Positions 1 to 11,631 of a DNA stretch of 64,000 bases are shown piece by piece; position 1 is the stretch's first letter; every line of letters starts with the position of its first letter. The translations under genes and the position numbers were made by a program. The stretch comes from Siphonodentalium dalli (taxonomy: Eukaryota > Mollusca > Scaphopoda > Gadilida > Siphonodentaliidae): contig CP136068.1 of the NCBI GenBank assembly GCA_032622095.1, positions 5,743,314 to 5,807,313 on the forward strand, written 5' to 3'. The notes beneath the pieces are model-generated. The model did no database searches. It worked only from the letters and a program-made list of their open reading frames with translations, and was not told the origin of the DNA.

Positions 1-845
1 ATGTATTGAATAAAGCATTCCTCCTGTAGAACTGAAAACAACTCTTCTGTAACCTAAACACGGTTACACTCGACCTGTATTATACTTATCATTACGCTCA
101 TAACTCTAATTACTTTCTCATCATTCCTTACCGGTTCGACCCGAAGAAACAAGTTACATTAATATGAACACATAAGGACACAGACACATAATGAAAACAA
201 GGCAAATAAATACATGCAATAACATAGATGACACACACACTAAGAATCATGCAGACAAACAAATTCAAATCAAATAAATAATCATCCGACAATTGAAATA
301 AATGCCCTATCTATAATTTTCATGCCGCCAAGCCTGAGGCCGCCAAAAAGGGGAACTGAGACCAGAGAAATAGCAGACTCCGAGACGACCAAGCCGGAGT
401 TGGACCCAAATCAGGGATCTCTCTCTCTCTGGAAGACCCACCAACGCCAATGCCTTTGTGCAGTCTTACCGACTCGGAGCCGACCATTTCCTCAGCACCA
501 CTCAGTAATACTAATTTGCTAAACAACATGCATTACTTGCTGCCACTGGCCACCTAAATATATGTGTGTGTTTATATACAATAAAGAACTGAATGGCTGA
601 TAATGAATTATGCATGGCTGACTGCCCCAAATGAGAAACTGATATGAGTGAACAATCTGGAGGTGCATACTAGTCAGAAATTGAACATCACCTACATGTA
701 CAAGATATTAATCATAATCATATTACTTCAATCTGTTGTACACCTGTATGAGAAAGGATCTCAATCTACGCGTACCTTCGAAATTAAGACTATATATAAT
801 ATATCTTTGGGAGATCCTTTCTCAAAGAATACTCTATGTTTTGAG
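1..845. other. AT-rich non-coding stretch
   Basis: I see no gene here. Both strands carry only short ORFs without recognisable motifs. A GC-richer patch around 325-520 with a short CT run (about 418-432) stands out in base composition but matches nothing I recognise. Confidence 0.4.
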
Positions 846-1240
846 AAACTGCATGTGATTATGCGAACAAATGTTTGATAGAGTATTATTCACTCCATTA
901 CTCTTTTTCCAAGATTTTTGAAATCTTTTGGTCGGGGGATGATTGATGACATGATAATCTTGCTTGTGGTATGCTTGTGAGTTGCTTTTATCAAATCTTG
1001 ATATAGTTTTTTGAACTGCTTGTCTGTCAAGCTCAAATCTTCAATGTTATTTGTACCCACGTGGTATATGATATGAGAGAAAGAAGCTAAATTAGTACCT
1101 TTAAGCTTCTTGTTGCTTACTCTCCTTGTGAGGGTTTGGATGTCAGTACCTCTGAATGGTAGCACCTCCAGATCAAAATACTCGCTATGTATTTACATAT
1201 TGAGTCACTCACCAAAAGAACCTTCCGGTTTTTCTTGGCT
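846..1240 (-). pseudogene. Decayed SGNH/GDSL-esterase-like fragment of a retroelement
   Basis: Read on the minus strand, the segment holds the blocks of an SGNH hydrolase. A block-I-like 'VSDSICKY' (canonical GDSI, with Ser for Gly) lies near 1200-1220, followed by 'LPFRGTDIQTL' and 'HVGTNNI' (block III, with its Asn), then 'KIIMSSIIPRP'. Such esterase modules occur in ORF1 of CR1-type LINEs and in other animal retroelement proteins. The block-I segment is in a different frame from the rest, and a further single-base lesion falls after residues KRVME near 893, where homology-like residues resume in another frame. It is therefore broken at least twice. Which element it came from is not shown; a host SGNH protein is a less likely alternative. 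Confidence 0.6.
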
Positions 1241-1349
1241 GAAAAGAGAAAATTGATGCTAGAGAGAAGAAACTATGTGGTCGTTCATGCGCTTGGCGAT
1301 ATTGTATTTGTCCTGCATTGTATAGTGCAAATATCTTAAATAAACATAC

Positions 1350-1714
1350 AGTTCTGTCGTCGTGATGGGTGACATGAATGCCCACATCAGCTCATCCCGC
1401 GACCCGAATCCAAGCACACCAGTAAGCCACACCGAGAGAACAGTTATGTTCGAATCATTCATCGGTCGCATGGAATCCTTCTCATCAACGACTCAGCTAT
1501 CGTGTTCAGGCCCGCTATTCACATTCTGTCCTTTTTCACCCAACTCTGGACCAACGCTTATCGACCACATCATTCTTCAGGATGAACTGAAAGATTTTGT
1601 GAGACGATCGAGCATAATTGACGACCACAGCCTCAACACGTCGAATCATCTTCCCGTGACATGTGATCTTGTCATCCCTGAATTGGATGCGACAATCGGG
1701 CAAACGCCTAAGTT
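1350..1714 (+). pseudogene. EEP endonuclease fragment of a non-LTR retrotransposon
   Basis: The plus frame encodes the C-terminal half of an endonuclease/exonuclease/phosphatase domain as found in LINE elements. 'GDMNAHI' matches the GDFN motif, 'TLIDHII' matches the I-D-(Y/H)-I block, and 'SNHLPVTCDL' corresponds to the usual SDHLPV, with Asn in place of the catalytic-site Asp. The N-terminal half is absent upstream, and the 3' side runs into an assembly gap, so no reverse transcriptase can be checked. The missing Asp suggests an inactive copy. It lies on the opposite strand to the SGNH fragment just upstream, so the two do not form one intact element. Confidence 0.75.
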
Positions 1715-1814
1715 NNNNNNNNNNNNNNNNNNNNNNNNNNNNNNNNNNNNNNNNNNNNNNNNNNNNNNNNNNNNNNNNNNNNNNNNNNNNNNNNNNNNNN
1801 NNNNNNNNNNNNNN
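1715..1814. other. Assembly gap of exactly 100 N
   Basis: One hundred consecutive N bases, the usual fixed-size scaffold gap. Any ORF running through it is artificial, and the true distance between its sides is unknown. Confidence 0.99.
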
Positions 1815-2765
1815 TATATACACATAGGCCCATGGCTCGGTCAATGAAACAAATGTATATAAATTTCGGAAATTGGGAGCTAAACTGTGGTTTTACACTT
1901 ACTATATATGTGTAACAGCATGCAGATATATTATTGTAAGCTGCTGCGTTGAGGGTGGTATGATCGATTTGTCCACGAAATAATTCGAATTCTTAGTATG
2001 GTTTCGAATGTGTGAAATTGTGTAAATCACGTAAAATTTGTGATACAATGTTGGTTCCGGGTTAGACATGACGTCTGATTGAGCTGCATAACGATATTGC
2101 AGTTGGTTTGCTCCGCATTCTCACTGATGCAGGGATACATACAATATTGGTTATATTGTGAACATTAAAAAATACATACCATATATTACATAGAGTTGTC
2201 AACTTTTCAAAATTGCGGATTCCTAAAAATTAATTAGGGAATGGTTATTCCAATATACACAAATTGTTTTGAAAATTTGGTTGAAATATCACTGGTGACT
2301 GTGCATACTGGTTTGGTCGATGTTCCATTCCAGGCGTATGGCGAAAAGCTTGGTTTTACCTGTCCGGCCATCTGTGCAGATGCAAATGGGCGATGTAATT
2401 GTGATGGAATGTCCTTGTTTGTTTATATGGTTGTGTTGGAATGATTATGTGTAGTTGGGGTGATTAAATGTGGGCCGCGTGACGATGCAACGCGCTATCC
2501 TATATGGGTGTTGTAACTGTTGTTGTTCTTGGGAATATTCGGGATGAAGGATGGAACGCATTTTAGGGGAACAACATATTAATAGACTGCAAACCTTTTG
2601 ATAACAAACTTAGGATAGATCGAGATATTGTTTTCATTAATGATTTAATGAAAGAAAACTATGGTTATGAAGAATTTATTTTTAAATACAACATAAAATT
2701 TCATTACACGTGCACATATTTTGATACCTCTGTTATTTTAAACAAACACAATTGATATCTATATT
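1815..2765. other. AT-rich stretch without a supported gene
   Basis: No recognisable coding segment, repeat or RNA gene. A 67-codon ORF at 2241-2444 has a few cysteines but lacks splice context or family resemblance, so I do not call it. Confidence 0.4.
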
Positions 2766-3871
2766 GGGACATGCTCATGTTAACATTTTTTCAATCCCGA
2801 AGCAATATATTTGAAGTAGAATTCATATTTCATCCTTGTATTTATGAGGGTGATGACCCCCCTTTTCATACGCCGGATGCGGGGTCTGTTATGGCGTATT
2901 CCAGATGCCAGACCACCATACGCCGGATGCCGTCGGGCAAATATATCGTATGCCGGATGCTTCCATTGATAATATTTCTCGACGTTAAACAGCAAAAACA
3001 CAACGAAATTACGTCCGCTAATTTACATTTCTTTGCTCGGACACTCTATGTTCCACAATTTAGCTAATTATTCGTCTCGTTATCACATCTGACATATCTA
3101 AATAGTGATCATTAATATATAGTACCTACTGTTGAAATAAATCGCAATGCTGATCTGCGATATCGGTTTGTTATATTATCCGATAGAGTTGTCGCCCATC
3201 TGATGTCTGCTTGGCAATAATTTTGAATATGTAATTAATTTTTATTAAATTTTGAAAAATGTATTTAGAAGCCTGTATGCGACTTCAATTTAATAACACC
3301 ATTAAAAAGTCTGAAACTCGCAGTTTACAGAGAAGACAATCTAAGTACAACCAGGGCGGTGTTGACAAAAGAATATGCCATTGGCGATTGGCGAATGGGT
3401 TAAGACACTCGGAGACTCGAACTACAGGTTCAAAGTTGCACTGAAGAGGCTTGCAGAGATCCCGAGTATCCAAATGGAAGATTTTTTTTTACAGGCGGAG
3501 ACGGAGAAAGAGTGGCATGGACATATGTACTGTGGTCTGTATCGAGATGGAATGCAGGGAGGCGACAGGTGCCAAATATTTACAAGTTCACGGATATGAA
3601 ATAATATGCTACAAAATATAATTGGGCGGGACCATGAGTGCCCGTGCCTCACAAATGCTTCAATAATTAATCACTGATCAAATTGCGTGATATTGCGAGT
3701 GTGTGGTGTGACATGATGAGGTGTTTGTAAACATGAATTATTATAATCTTAACTCCTAGAGTTATGTGAAATCATAACATTGTTAGCTTTATTATACTAT
3801 ACTGCACATGTATAATGCTATACGTTTGTTAAAGGTACTCAAACGCTCGCAAATTACTATTTCCTTGGCTT

Positions 3872-3927
<56 letters not shown>

Positions 3928-4725
3928 AAACATATTTGATTCGAGTCGAGGAACCAATCCATCACAGCTCAGAGTGATCAAATATCGATGTTTGAATTCT
4001 ATTACTTTAAGTGACCCAATATTAATTAATTTAGACAGTCAACGAGAAGAATTTAATTGACCAAATTGAAATATTAAATATTAAAAAGATGTTTGTTTTC
4101 TATTTGCGTGTCCCTGGTGTTCAATACTACCGTGTACGACCATGAACGGTCACCCAAGATTAGCTAGGTGGTTTCCGCACATGCAACTTCAACTTCTCCT
4201 CATTCAGTATATTATACCACTCCTGTCATTTGGAACATGGTCTATGCCTTTCACCCCACCCAATCAAACCATTACTAGCCAATACGGACACTAATTCCAA
4301 TACCTCATGCCAACGTTCACTTCGTTCCCGAGTCTGTTTTCAATAAATTTAATCAAATAGTATTCCGGATGCCGCCTCTCTTATGGTATATTCCGGATGC
4401 CGGGGTCCATTTTAAGCCGGATGCCAGGGGGAGGGGGTCGTCACCCTCATTTATAGGTGGATGAGAAGAATTCAATAAATTATGAAAGGAAGAAATGCGA
4501 GGGATTGACTATCTTCCCTAAAATTCCTTCTATAGTTTTACAACTGTCACAACAAATTTCATTCCCGGTAATGTGACTCCTTGAATACATGACCGCTCGA
4601 CCTCTCGGTATTTGAAGACATAGAACCTATATTACACAGTAATATGCTCATGTTAACATTTTCAATCCCTCACATTTCTTCCCTAATTGATAGAATTCTT
4701 CTCATCCACATATAAATACAAGGAT
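2766..4725. repeat. Composite repeat with GCCGGATGC clusters at both ends
   Basis: The sequence from 2770 (TGCTCATGTTAACATTTT, then AATCCC, GAATTC, ATTTATGAG) reappears in the same orientation at 4643-4730. A partly inverted copy lies at about 4435-4520. Just inside both ends, the motif GCCGGATGC or close variants recurs (about 2874-2960 and 4370-4430), always in the same orientation. The layout suggests an inserted or locally duplicated element with subterminal repeats. The interior has a poly(G) tract and no convincing gene; ORFs at 3259-3652 are short and in conflicting frames. Confidence 0.4.
3873..3926 (+). repeat. Poly(G) homopolymer of 54 bases
   Basis: An uninterrupted run of G from 3873 to 3926. 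It is either an extreme homopolymer able to form G-quadruplexes or a sequencing/assembly artefact. Confidence 0.95.
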
Positions 4726-4914
4726 CTTATGAGTTATATTGTGTGGCGGGCGCAGCCGTTTCTGAACTGATATGTGTACCTATTTCCCAAATTGTGGGAT
4801 TTATTGCATGTTCATCAACGTCTGTTGTATTATTGCTGGAAGGATAGTGGTCTAGGGAAAGTTGATCGATTGTTATTAGCAGGTATCGGTCGAGGCAAAT
4901 CTCAGTTATTTTAA

Positions 4915-5983
4915 TCAGTAACTGGAGCTCCACTGGACCGTATAGCAATAGACATAGTTGGTAGACTTCCAACATCGGAAGCAGGGAATGAATATATCAT
5001 TGTAGTAAGTGACTATTTTTCAAAGTTTGTGGAAGCATATGCTACAAAAGATCACTCTGCTCTAACAGTTTCTGATAAATTGGTTCCTGAATTTTTCTGT
5101 AGATATGGTGTTCCAAGACAAATCCATACAGATCAAGATCGAGAATTTGAGTCCCGAGTTATTTTCCAAACTCTGTGCAAAGCTAGGGACTCAAAAAACT
5201 AGGACAACACCTTATCGGCCACAATCTGATGGTTTGGTTGAAAGATACAATCGTACGTTACAAATTATGTTGAGTATATATGCAAATGAACATAGGAACA
5301 ATTGGGATGAAAATTTACCTTATGTTCTAATGGCTTACAGATCTACGGTTCATGACAGTACAGGTTGTTCACCAAATCACATTATGTTTGGACAAGAAAT
5401 TTCTGCCCCTGTTGATCTTATTCTTGGTAAAATTCCAGGTAGTATGGACTCATTGTGTATAGCTGAATATGTTCAATGGCTTGAAAAAACACTTACTGAT
5501 ACATATTATTTTGTCAATCGACATTTGGGTAAGGCTGCTTCTAAGCAAAAGAAATATTATGACAGAGGTTGTAGACCAAGGGTATTTGCGGAAGAGTCAT
5601 TTGTTTGGTGGTGGTGGTATCCCCCAAAAGCTAATCTCAAACTTGACATGGGGTGGATAGGTCCTTACAAAGTTATTACGAGATTTGGTCCCGTTTTGTA
5701 TCAACTTAAAAAAAATAGCAAGTCAAATTCAGTGGTCATTCATGTGGATCATTTGAAACCCTATTATGGAATTACACCCCCTATTGGTTGGGTAATTGAA
5801 CCAACCATAGCATCTGAGCAAGTTGACGAAGTTGAGTCTCTTCGTCAAGATATTGACATTCAAAAGTCTGATTCTGAAGACAGTGATCAAAATGAAGGCG
5901 AATTCAGTTATCCATCACAAGAGGAACCAAAGAGGTCTAGATGTGGACGTACAATTCGTAGACCTGTCATTTACTCTCCATAA
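4915..5983 (+). pseudogene. Integrase remnant of a Ty3/Gypsy-type element (frameshifted)
   Basis: The first frame (about 4922-5150) gives the start of the integrase core, including 'IDIVGRLP' and 'HTDQDREFE', which carry the first two acidic residues of the D,D-35-E triad. The reading then shifts frame near 5150-5170. The second frame, open to a stop at 5983, gives 'TTPYRPQSDGLVERYNRTLQ' with the catalytic Glu, then 'GCSPNHIMFGQE' and a chromodomain-free C-terminal region with 'WIGPYKV' and 'VIHVDHLKPYY' typical of Gypsy integrases. The usual Gly of TDQG is Asp here. The frameshift and the missing upstream domains make this a non-functional copy. The zinc-binding HHCC region is not recognisable. 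Confidence 0.8.
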
Positions 5984-6317
5984 ATGGGTCATGTATTGTT
6001 GATTGAATTAGTCATGCAGTATTTTCTGTTGTATATTATTATGGAATTCGCATGATTAAGAATTCTAATTTGGGGGATTAGTGAAGTCGTTTGATGTTTG
6101 TAGGAATTAAGGGTATAGTTCCGTTTAGTTGGATGTCTATATGTTTCGGTCTTATTATTGGCCTACATCAGCCTTTTTACAATGAGAGCGGCTATTTTTA
6201 ATAACCCCGTAGTTGTTTGGCGGATTGATGTGAGGCAAGGTCTTGAAATAAAATTTCTGTCGGTTTTATAAAGTCTCATGATGGTTATTCTTTTAAAAAC
6301 CTTTCTCCTTTCTGAGT

Positions 6318-7480
6318 TAATGAAAGTGTCAATAACACTGTAGCTCAACTTAGGTAGGGGAATAATATGATTGACAGTAAATGGAGGAATAGGAAAGGTG
6401 CTAATTGAAATGTCTAAGTAAGACTAGATGTACATGTCAATATCAACATTCATGACAGGTTTCATAATGATCGGATCAGGGATGTGGTGATTATGGTGTG
6501 CCAAAGGATTTATTGATGCAAAGAGTAAATTCTAAAATGGCCACCGGCAGCCATGTTTTTTTCCGAATTACCCCAAAATGACCAGCTCCCATCTACAGCC
6601 TTTACAAATCTCATAATGATCTGTGCCAATGGATTTACTTTCATTTAGTCATGCAAAGAGTAAAATCCAAGATGGCTGCTGGCGGCCATGTTTTTTGGCT
6701 GAACGACCCCAAAATGACTCGTTTCCCATCTACATGTCATTGTTAACATCCATGACAAATTTCATGAAGTTCCGACCAAAGCTACAACCTGTAGCCCGCA
6801 CCAAAGGATTTAGTCATGCAAAGAGTAAAATCCAATATGGCTGCTGGCGGACATGTTTTTTAGCCAAACGACCCCAAGATCACTCGTTCCCATCTACATG
6901 TTAATATTAACATCCATGATAAATATCATGATGATCAGACGAACAGTACGACCTGTAGTCCGTGCCAATGGATTGAATTTTGAAATCCAAGATGACCGCC
7001 AGCGGCCATGTTTTTTGGCCATATGACCCCAAAATGACTCGTTCCCATCTACATGTCAATATCAACATTCATGACAAATTTCATAAAGATCAGACCAAAG
7101 GTACGACCTGTAGCCCGCGCCAAAGGATTTAGTCATGCAAAGAGTAAAATCCAAGATGGCTGCAGACGGCCATGTTTTTTGGCCGAACGACCCCAAAATC
7201 ACTCGTTCCGATCTACATGTCATTGTTAACATCCATGACAAATTTCATGAAGTACTGACCAAAGCTACAACCTGTAGCCCGCGCCAAAGAATTTAGTCAT
7301 GCAAAGAGTAAAATCCAAGATGGCTGCTGGTGGCCATGTTTTTTGGCTGAACGACCCCAAAATCACTCGTTCCCATCTACATGTCAATATTAACATCCAT
7401 GACAAATTTCATGATGATCAGACGAATAGCACGACCTATAGCCCGCGCCAATGGATTGAATTACCCAACACAGAAGTCCG
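6318..7480 (+). repeat. Tandem-core family A element (~164-bp units), copy 1
   Basis: It begins with a conserved 5' end, GTGTCAATAACAC then TGTAGCTCAACTTA. About six to seven core units follow, marked by CCAAGATGGCTGCTGG, GGCCATGTTTTTTGGC, CCCCAAAATGACTCG and ACGACCTGTAGCCCG. Spacings between CCAAGATGG-type anchors at 6667, 6832, 6987, 7151 and 7315 are 155-165 bp. The 3' hairpin end found in other copies is missing. The copy lies inside the Ty3/Gypsy remnant, so it inserted after that element. Short ORFs here are repeat-encoded shadows. Confidence 0.85.
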
Positions 7481-8100
7481 GATTAAAAGTGCATGTCATA
7501 AAAAACAAATTTCAAAAAGTTATATTGTGTCGCAAGGGTTATAGGTCCAATAACGGCATTTTTTGTATTTTTAAATATCGTTTCCATGGTAACAGGTATT
7601 TCTCTTGGTATTGGGCCTTTTCGGCAGTTTTATCCAAATTTATACTAATGCATAAATTATTACTGTAACCAATGTAGTATTCAATAAATGTTCCAATTCC
7701 AAAATTATCGCATTTTTTGCAAAAATCACCATTTTTCACCCCAAAATGGCAATAAAGACCTGTATGACCTATATGTGCGTCCTATTTAATACTGGAATCG
7801 TTGGAACATATTTATAGTGGACAAATCATCAATAAATGATCTTCAACGTCTGTTCCTGTCCTAGAATGGGCTTAAATTAGTTTTTACCATTTGCGGAAAT
7901 GGTTTAATATCAAACTGTGTCTACATTGTTTACATTCTGTTTCCATGGCAACGGCACCACTTTCACATATTACAGCAGGGCGGAACATGAAGCCTACATC
8001 TTCTACTTTCATATGATATATAATTTTTCCGTGTGTAAAGAAAAAAATTAAACTCGAAAAATAAGCCCGGTTGGGGCCAAGACCGCTCATCTATTATTGA
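7481..8100. repeat. Unclassified repeat-like filler inside the LTR element
   Basis: No gene. Two related segments (GTTTCCATGGTAACAGG near 7580 and GTTTCCATGGCAACGG near 7939) hint at degenerate tandem cores. This stretch separates the family A units from the polypurine tract of the LTR element. Confidence 0.35.
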
Positions 8101-8559
8101 ACGTGAAGTTTTGGGGAAGGGGGATTTTCATGTTGTTATCTATGGGGGACTTTATTTTCTATGAGGACATAGAGTTCGAGAAGGGAGGAGTGTGGCGGGC
8201 GCAGCCGTTTCTGAACTGATTTGTGTACCTATTTCCCAACGTGCGATTCATGCTACAGTTAAGCAGCCACTTCAGAACTGATTTGTGTACCTAGTGACTT
8301 ACCTGCGTGGTTTATTCCTGATCGGACATCTAAAATATGTTTCAGCAAATTAATGTATAAAATTGCAATCGTGTATTCGATCCATGACAATTATTATTTC
8401 GTATTTTCGATGTATTTTGCGGAGCTCCGAGAGTCCGACATTTTGGTGTGTTCGCCTTCAAATTTCTTATCGGCTTCTCTGATTGGTTCAAAAAGTCAAG
8501 GCTTACCCAATCAGATCGTTTCGTTTAAACTTGGTTATTTTTCATGGTTTGCAATTGGA

Positions 8560-9140
8560 TTTAATCGATAAATCTAGAATGGAAAATCAAAACAAAACGA
8601 TGGAACCCTCTATTGAATGCTCTCATAGTAGTCAACGTCCGTACCAAATTTCATTGCGATACGAGCACTACTGTTCAAGTTATGACATGAACAGAAACCA
8701 GACGGACCAAAAATCCAACATTTCAAGATAAACAAAGATGAATAACTCTAGAATGGAAAATCCGAACAAAACGATGGAAACCCTCTATTTAATGTCCTCA
8801 TAGTTGTGAACATCCACACAAATTTGGTTGAGATCGCAGCCCAACTGTTGAAGTTACGACATGAACAGACACCAGACGGACCAAAAGACCATTATTTCCA
8901 GATAAACAAAGATGAATAACTCTAGAATAGAAAATCGAACAAAACGATGGAAACCTCTATTTAATGTCCTCATAGTAGTGAACATCCATACCTAATTTCA
9001 TTGAGATCCGAGCACTACTGTTCAAGTTATGACATGAACAGACATCAGACGGACGTACGGACGGACGGCTAGACGGACGCACAGATGGCCATCTGGGACA
9101 AGGGGTTCCATTTTTTGCCATAAACAAGTGGCACAATATT
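8560..9140 (+). repeat. Tandem-core family B element (174-bp units)
   Basis: Three units carry CTAGAATGGAAAATC anchors at about 8574, 8748 and 8922, giving a 174-bp period. Each contains ACAAAACGATGGAA, TCAAGTTATGACATGAACAG and CAGACGGACC. The array ends in an ACGG-rich microsatellite (about 9046-9085), then GATGGCCATC, a perfect 10-bp palindrome, and unique-looking sequence. The order of core repeats, ACGG microsatellite and palindromic end is that of the pearl-like elements. Confidence 0.75.
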
Positions 9141-10121
9141 TTACCTTTGCAAAACTGTATACATTTGTATACATAATTATGACAACATTTGTTCTCACTA
9201 TAGTCAAATTAATCTCAGTCAGAGTCTCTTTTTAACCAACGGCAGCCATGTTGGACGCCATCAAATTGGATTTTAGCAGATGTTGGATATGCTATTCACG
9301 AGATTCTCCCGCGTCGAATGACACCAAAATCGCTTCTTTACCAATTTCTTCTTGGTCTAACCCTCCGACGACCACACTATATACTAGTATATAGATGAAG
9401 GCAGGCGAGTTTTCTCTCATTTCACAGATGTCTTCAGGATGACGTATAGTTTGTAGCTCATCTGCCAGTAAACGGAGTGTACTCCAGTGAAGAATAGTTA
9501 TCTGATTAGTTTCTATGGATGACTACATCAGATGCTGATTTGGCATCGAGATATGCACAATATGAGGGTCGCTGGAGATCAGGGTTGTTTCTGATCCATT
9601 CTTCTGCTACAGTTCAGCGGTGAAGAGTACCGTGTGAAGCCTCACTGTAATGGATTCTGATGATATTACATGATGGAGTTATATATTCTCCAATTTATGA
9701 CTGATTTCGATGACATAGTAGATGACGGAGGCCATTGTTAATCCTCTGTAATTTGATGTGTAACAAAAGTTTTCTTAACAATGCTTCATAGCAGAATCAC
9801 AAATTATATTTATCTGGGCCTCAGCCTATTCACCTGAGTTTTCTAGATGTATAGATACAATAGTATTTGTATCACGAACCTTATATCGGGATTCGTATCA
9901 TATCATGACCAGACCCATATTTGCCATGTGATACAGTGATACATGTTCCCCGAATGAGGGTTACACAAACCAATTCTCAATGTGACATAATTATCAGCCG
10001 AATTTGTGAGGGGGTGGTTGCTCGACATAAAATATACAAGAGGTGGCATCAGAGATGCTGTGTCTCGTTTTCGGTGGCTTACCGCCGGTGGCTACCACCA
10101 ATTGGTGTGCATCAGTATCAG
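9141..10121. other. Intergenic or intronic stretch without a supported gene
   Basis: No exon with paired splice sites and no family-like ORF found on either strand. The GC content is near the window average, and I see no obvious tandem repeat. Confidence 0.35.
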
Positions 10122-11185
10122 TAGACTAATTAATAGGTAAAATCGAAAAATGACTAATTAAGGGCCATAACTCCATCAAATTTTATCAGGCCAGGCTGGT
10201 TTTCGAACTCGTCCGAAATATTCTTGGCAAGTATGTCTATTCCAAATTTTAAACAAATCGGAGGACGTTTGTTGAAGTTATCGCGCTAACGAGCTAAAAA
10301 TTCATGAAAAATGACTAATTAAGGGCCATAACTCTATCAAATTTTATTGGGCCAGGCTGGTTTTCGAACTCGTCCAGGAAATTATTGGAAGACACTTATA
10401 TTCCAAATTTTAGTTGAATCGGATGACGTTTGTTGAAGTTATCGCGCTAACGAGCTCAAAATTCGTACAAAATGACTACTTAAGGACCATAACTCCATCA
10501 AATTTTATCGGACCTGGCCGGTTTTCGAACTCGACCGAGATATTCTTGGGAGACACCTATATACCAAATTTCAATAAAATCGGATAACGTTTGTTGAAAT
10601 TATCGCGCTAACGAGCTGAAAATTCGTGAAAAATGACTAATTAAGGGCCATAACTCTATCAAATTTTATCGGACGTGGCCGGTTTTCGAACTCATCCGAG
10701 ATATTCTTGGGAGACACCTATATACCAAATTTCAATCAAATCGGATAACGTTTGTTGAAGTTATCGCGCTAACGAGCTGAAAATTCGTGAAAAATGACTA
10801 ATTAAGGGCCATAACTCTATCAAATTTTATCGGACCAGGCCGGTTTTCGAACTCATCCGAGATATTCTTGGGAGACACCTATATACCAAATTTCAATCAA
10901 ATCGGATAACGTTTGTTGAAGTTATCGCGCTAACGAGCTGAAAATTCAAAGGGCCATAACTCTGTAATAAATGTGCGGACGAACCCGATTTTTTGTCTGC
11001 GGCTTACGTACATGGATATGTACTCACACACCAAATTATTTTTTAATCCATCAATAAACGGTTGAGTTATAAGCAAAACACGCCGCCCGCCCCGCCCGCC
11101 CGTCCACCGCCCGCCCGCCCGCCCGCCCGCCCACCGTCCCTCATCAAACTATAAGTCGAGTTTTGGAAAAAAACTCGACTAATAA
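10122..11185 (+). mobile_element. Tandem-core family C element (~161-bp units) with 3' hairpin
   Basis: Five units are anchored by AAAAATGACTAATTAAGG at about 10146, 10307, 10469, 10629 and 10791. Each contains CGGTTTTCGAACTC, GATATTCTTGGGAGACAC and GAAGTTATCGCGCTAACGAG. The array is followed by a CCGC/CCGCC microsatellite (about 11085-11135), CCACCGTCCCTCATCAAAC and a terminal hairpin at 11153-11180 (AGTCGAGTTTT / AAAACTCGACT). A second copy with the same 3' end is at 39300-39785. The element ends about 56 bp from a coding exon. Confidence 0.8.
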
Positions 11186-11240
11186 ATAATATATGATATC
11201 TAATTATTAATCAGCTATATATGAATCATGTTATACTTAC

Positions 11241-11373
11241 ACTGATCCTCTGTCTTCAGGAATGGGATCAGACAGTTGACAAAATCAAACTTTCCGAAGT
11301 AACTTTTCTCGACATGGCCCTTGGCACAATTATGAAGGATACAACATGCAGATCTGTATGCATCGTTATGTTC
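11241..11373 (-). CDS. Host gene exon G: ARM/HEAT-like helical segment
   Basis: Minus-strand internal exon, phase 0 in and phase 1 out (44 codons plus one base). The acceptor is a strong pyrimidine tract ending TTTCTTTCAG before 11373, and the donor is a consensus GTAAGT after 11241. It encodes 'RSACCILHNCAKGHVE' followed by 'FGKFDFVNCLIPFL', an amphipathic two-helix pattern like an armadillo repeat. It joins exon F (25804-25280) in frame, and the two read as one continuous helical region. The pattern recalls ARM-repeat proteins that are numerous in bivalves and amphioxus, some with TIR or death domains, but that family placement is an inference. Later exons lie beyond position 1. Transposable elements abut both sides closely. 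Confidence 0.8.
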
Positions 11374-11631
11374 CTGAAAGAAAAATAATATTATTAATGT
11401 AAGAACAGATATTTACAGGCATAACAAGAGGTGTGCACTCAAGTGCTAGCAAACCCCCACCGTGGCAAATTCAACCCGCATTATCCGTAAACCGAACAAA
11501 ATAGATTTTTAACTTTAAAGAAAAATTCGGACTAATAATATCGATATGGTGTCACAAGAAGCTTGTACAGAAAAAATTATTCAAATTGATTCATATTTGT
11601 TAAAGTCATTAAGTCAGACAGAATTTTCTAA

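Larger units (their letters stand above)
4742..8340 (+). mobile_element. Decayed Ty3/Gypsy-type LTR retrotransposon, interrupted
   Basis: Two direct copies of a 49-bp sequence starting TGTGGCGGGC lie at 4742-4790 and 8191-8239 with one mismatch. The right copy is directly preceded by a purine run (GAGAAGGGAGGAG), as expected for a polypurine tract abutting the 3' LTR. An integrase remnant in plus orientation sits between them. The left LTR diverges after ~50 bp, and only ~180 bp separate it from the integrase, so gag, protease and reverse transcriptase have been lost by internal deletion. About 2 kb of other repeats (roughly 6100-8100) have been inserted between the integrase end and the polypurine tract. 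The right LTR boundary cannot be placed. Confidence 0.7.

Noticed and set aside
1362-1847. 161-codon ORF read through the N gap
   Set aside because: The 34 unknown residues are the gap; only the part before 1715 is real.
3259-3652. Overlapping ORFs (for example 3375-3599 with 'GEWVKTLGDSNYRFKVALKRL')
   Set aside because: Two frames look equally plausible, neither has a family resemblance, and the poly(T) plus CAG inside could be a chance acceptor.
6318-7480. Regularly spaced repeats resembling a CRISPR array
   Set aside because: The repeats are ~164 bp and contiguous without unique spacers. The same family occurs at many places, and the DNA is eukaryotic.
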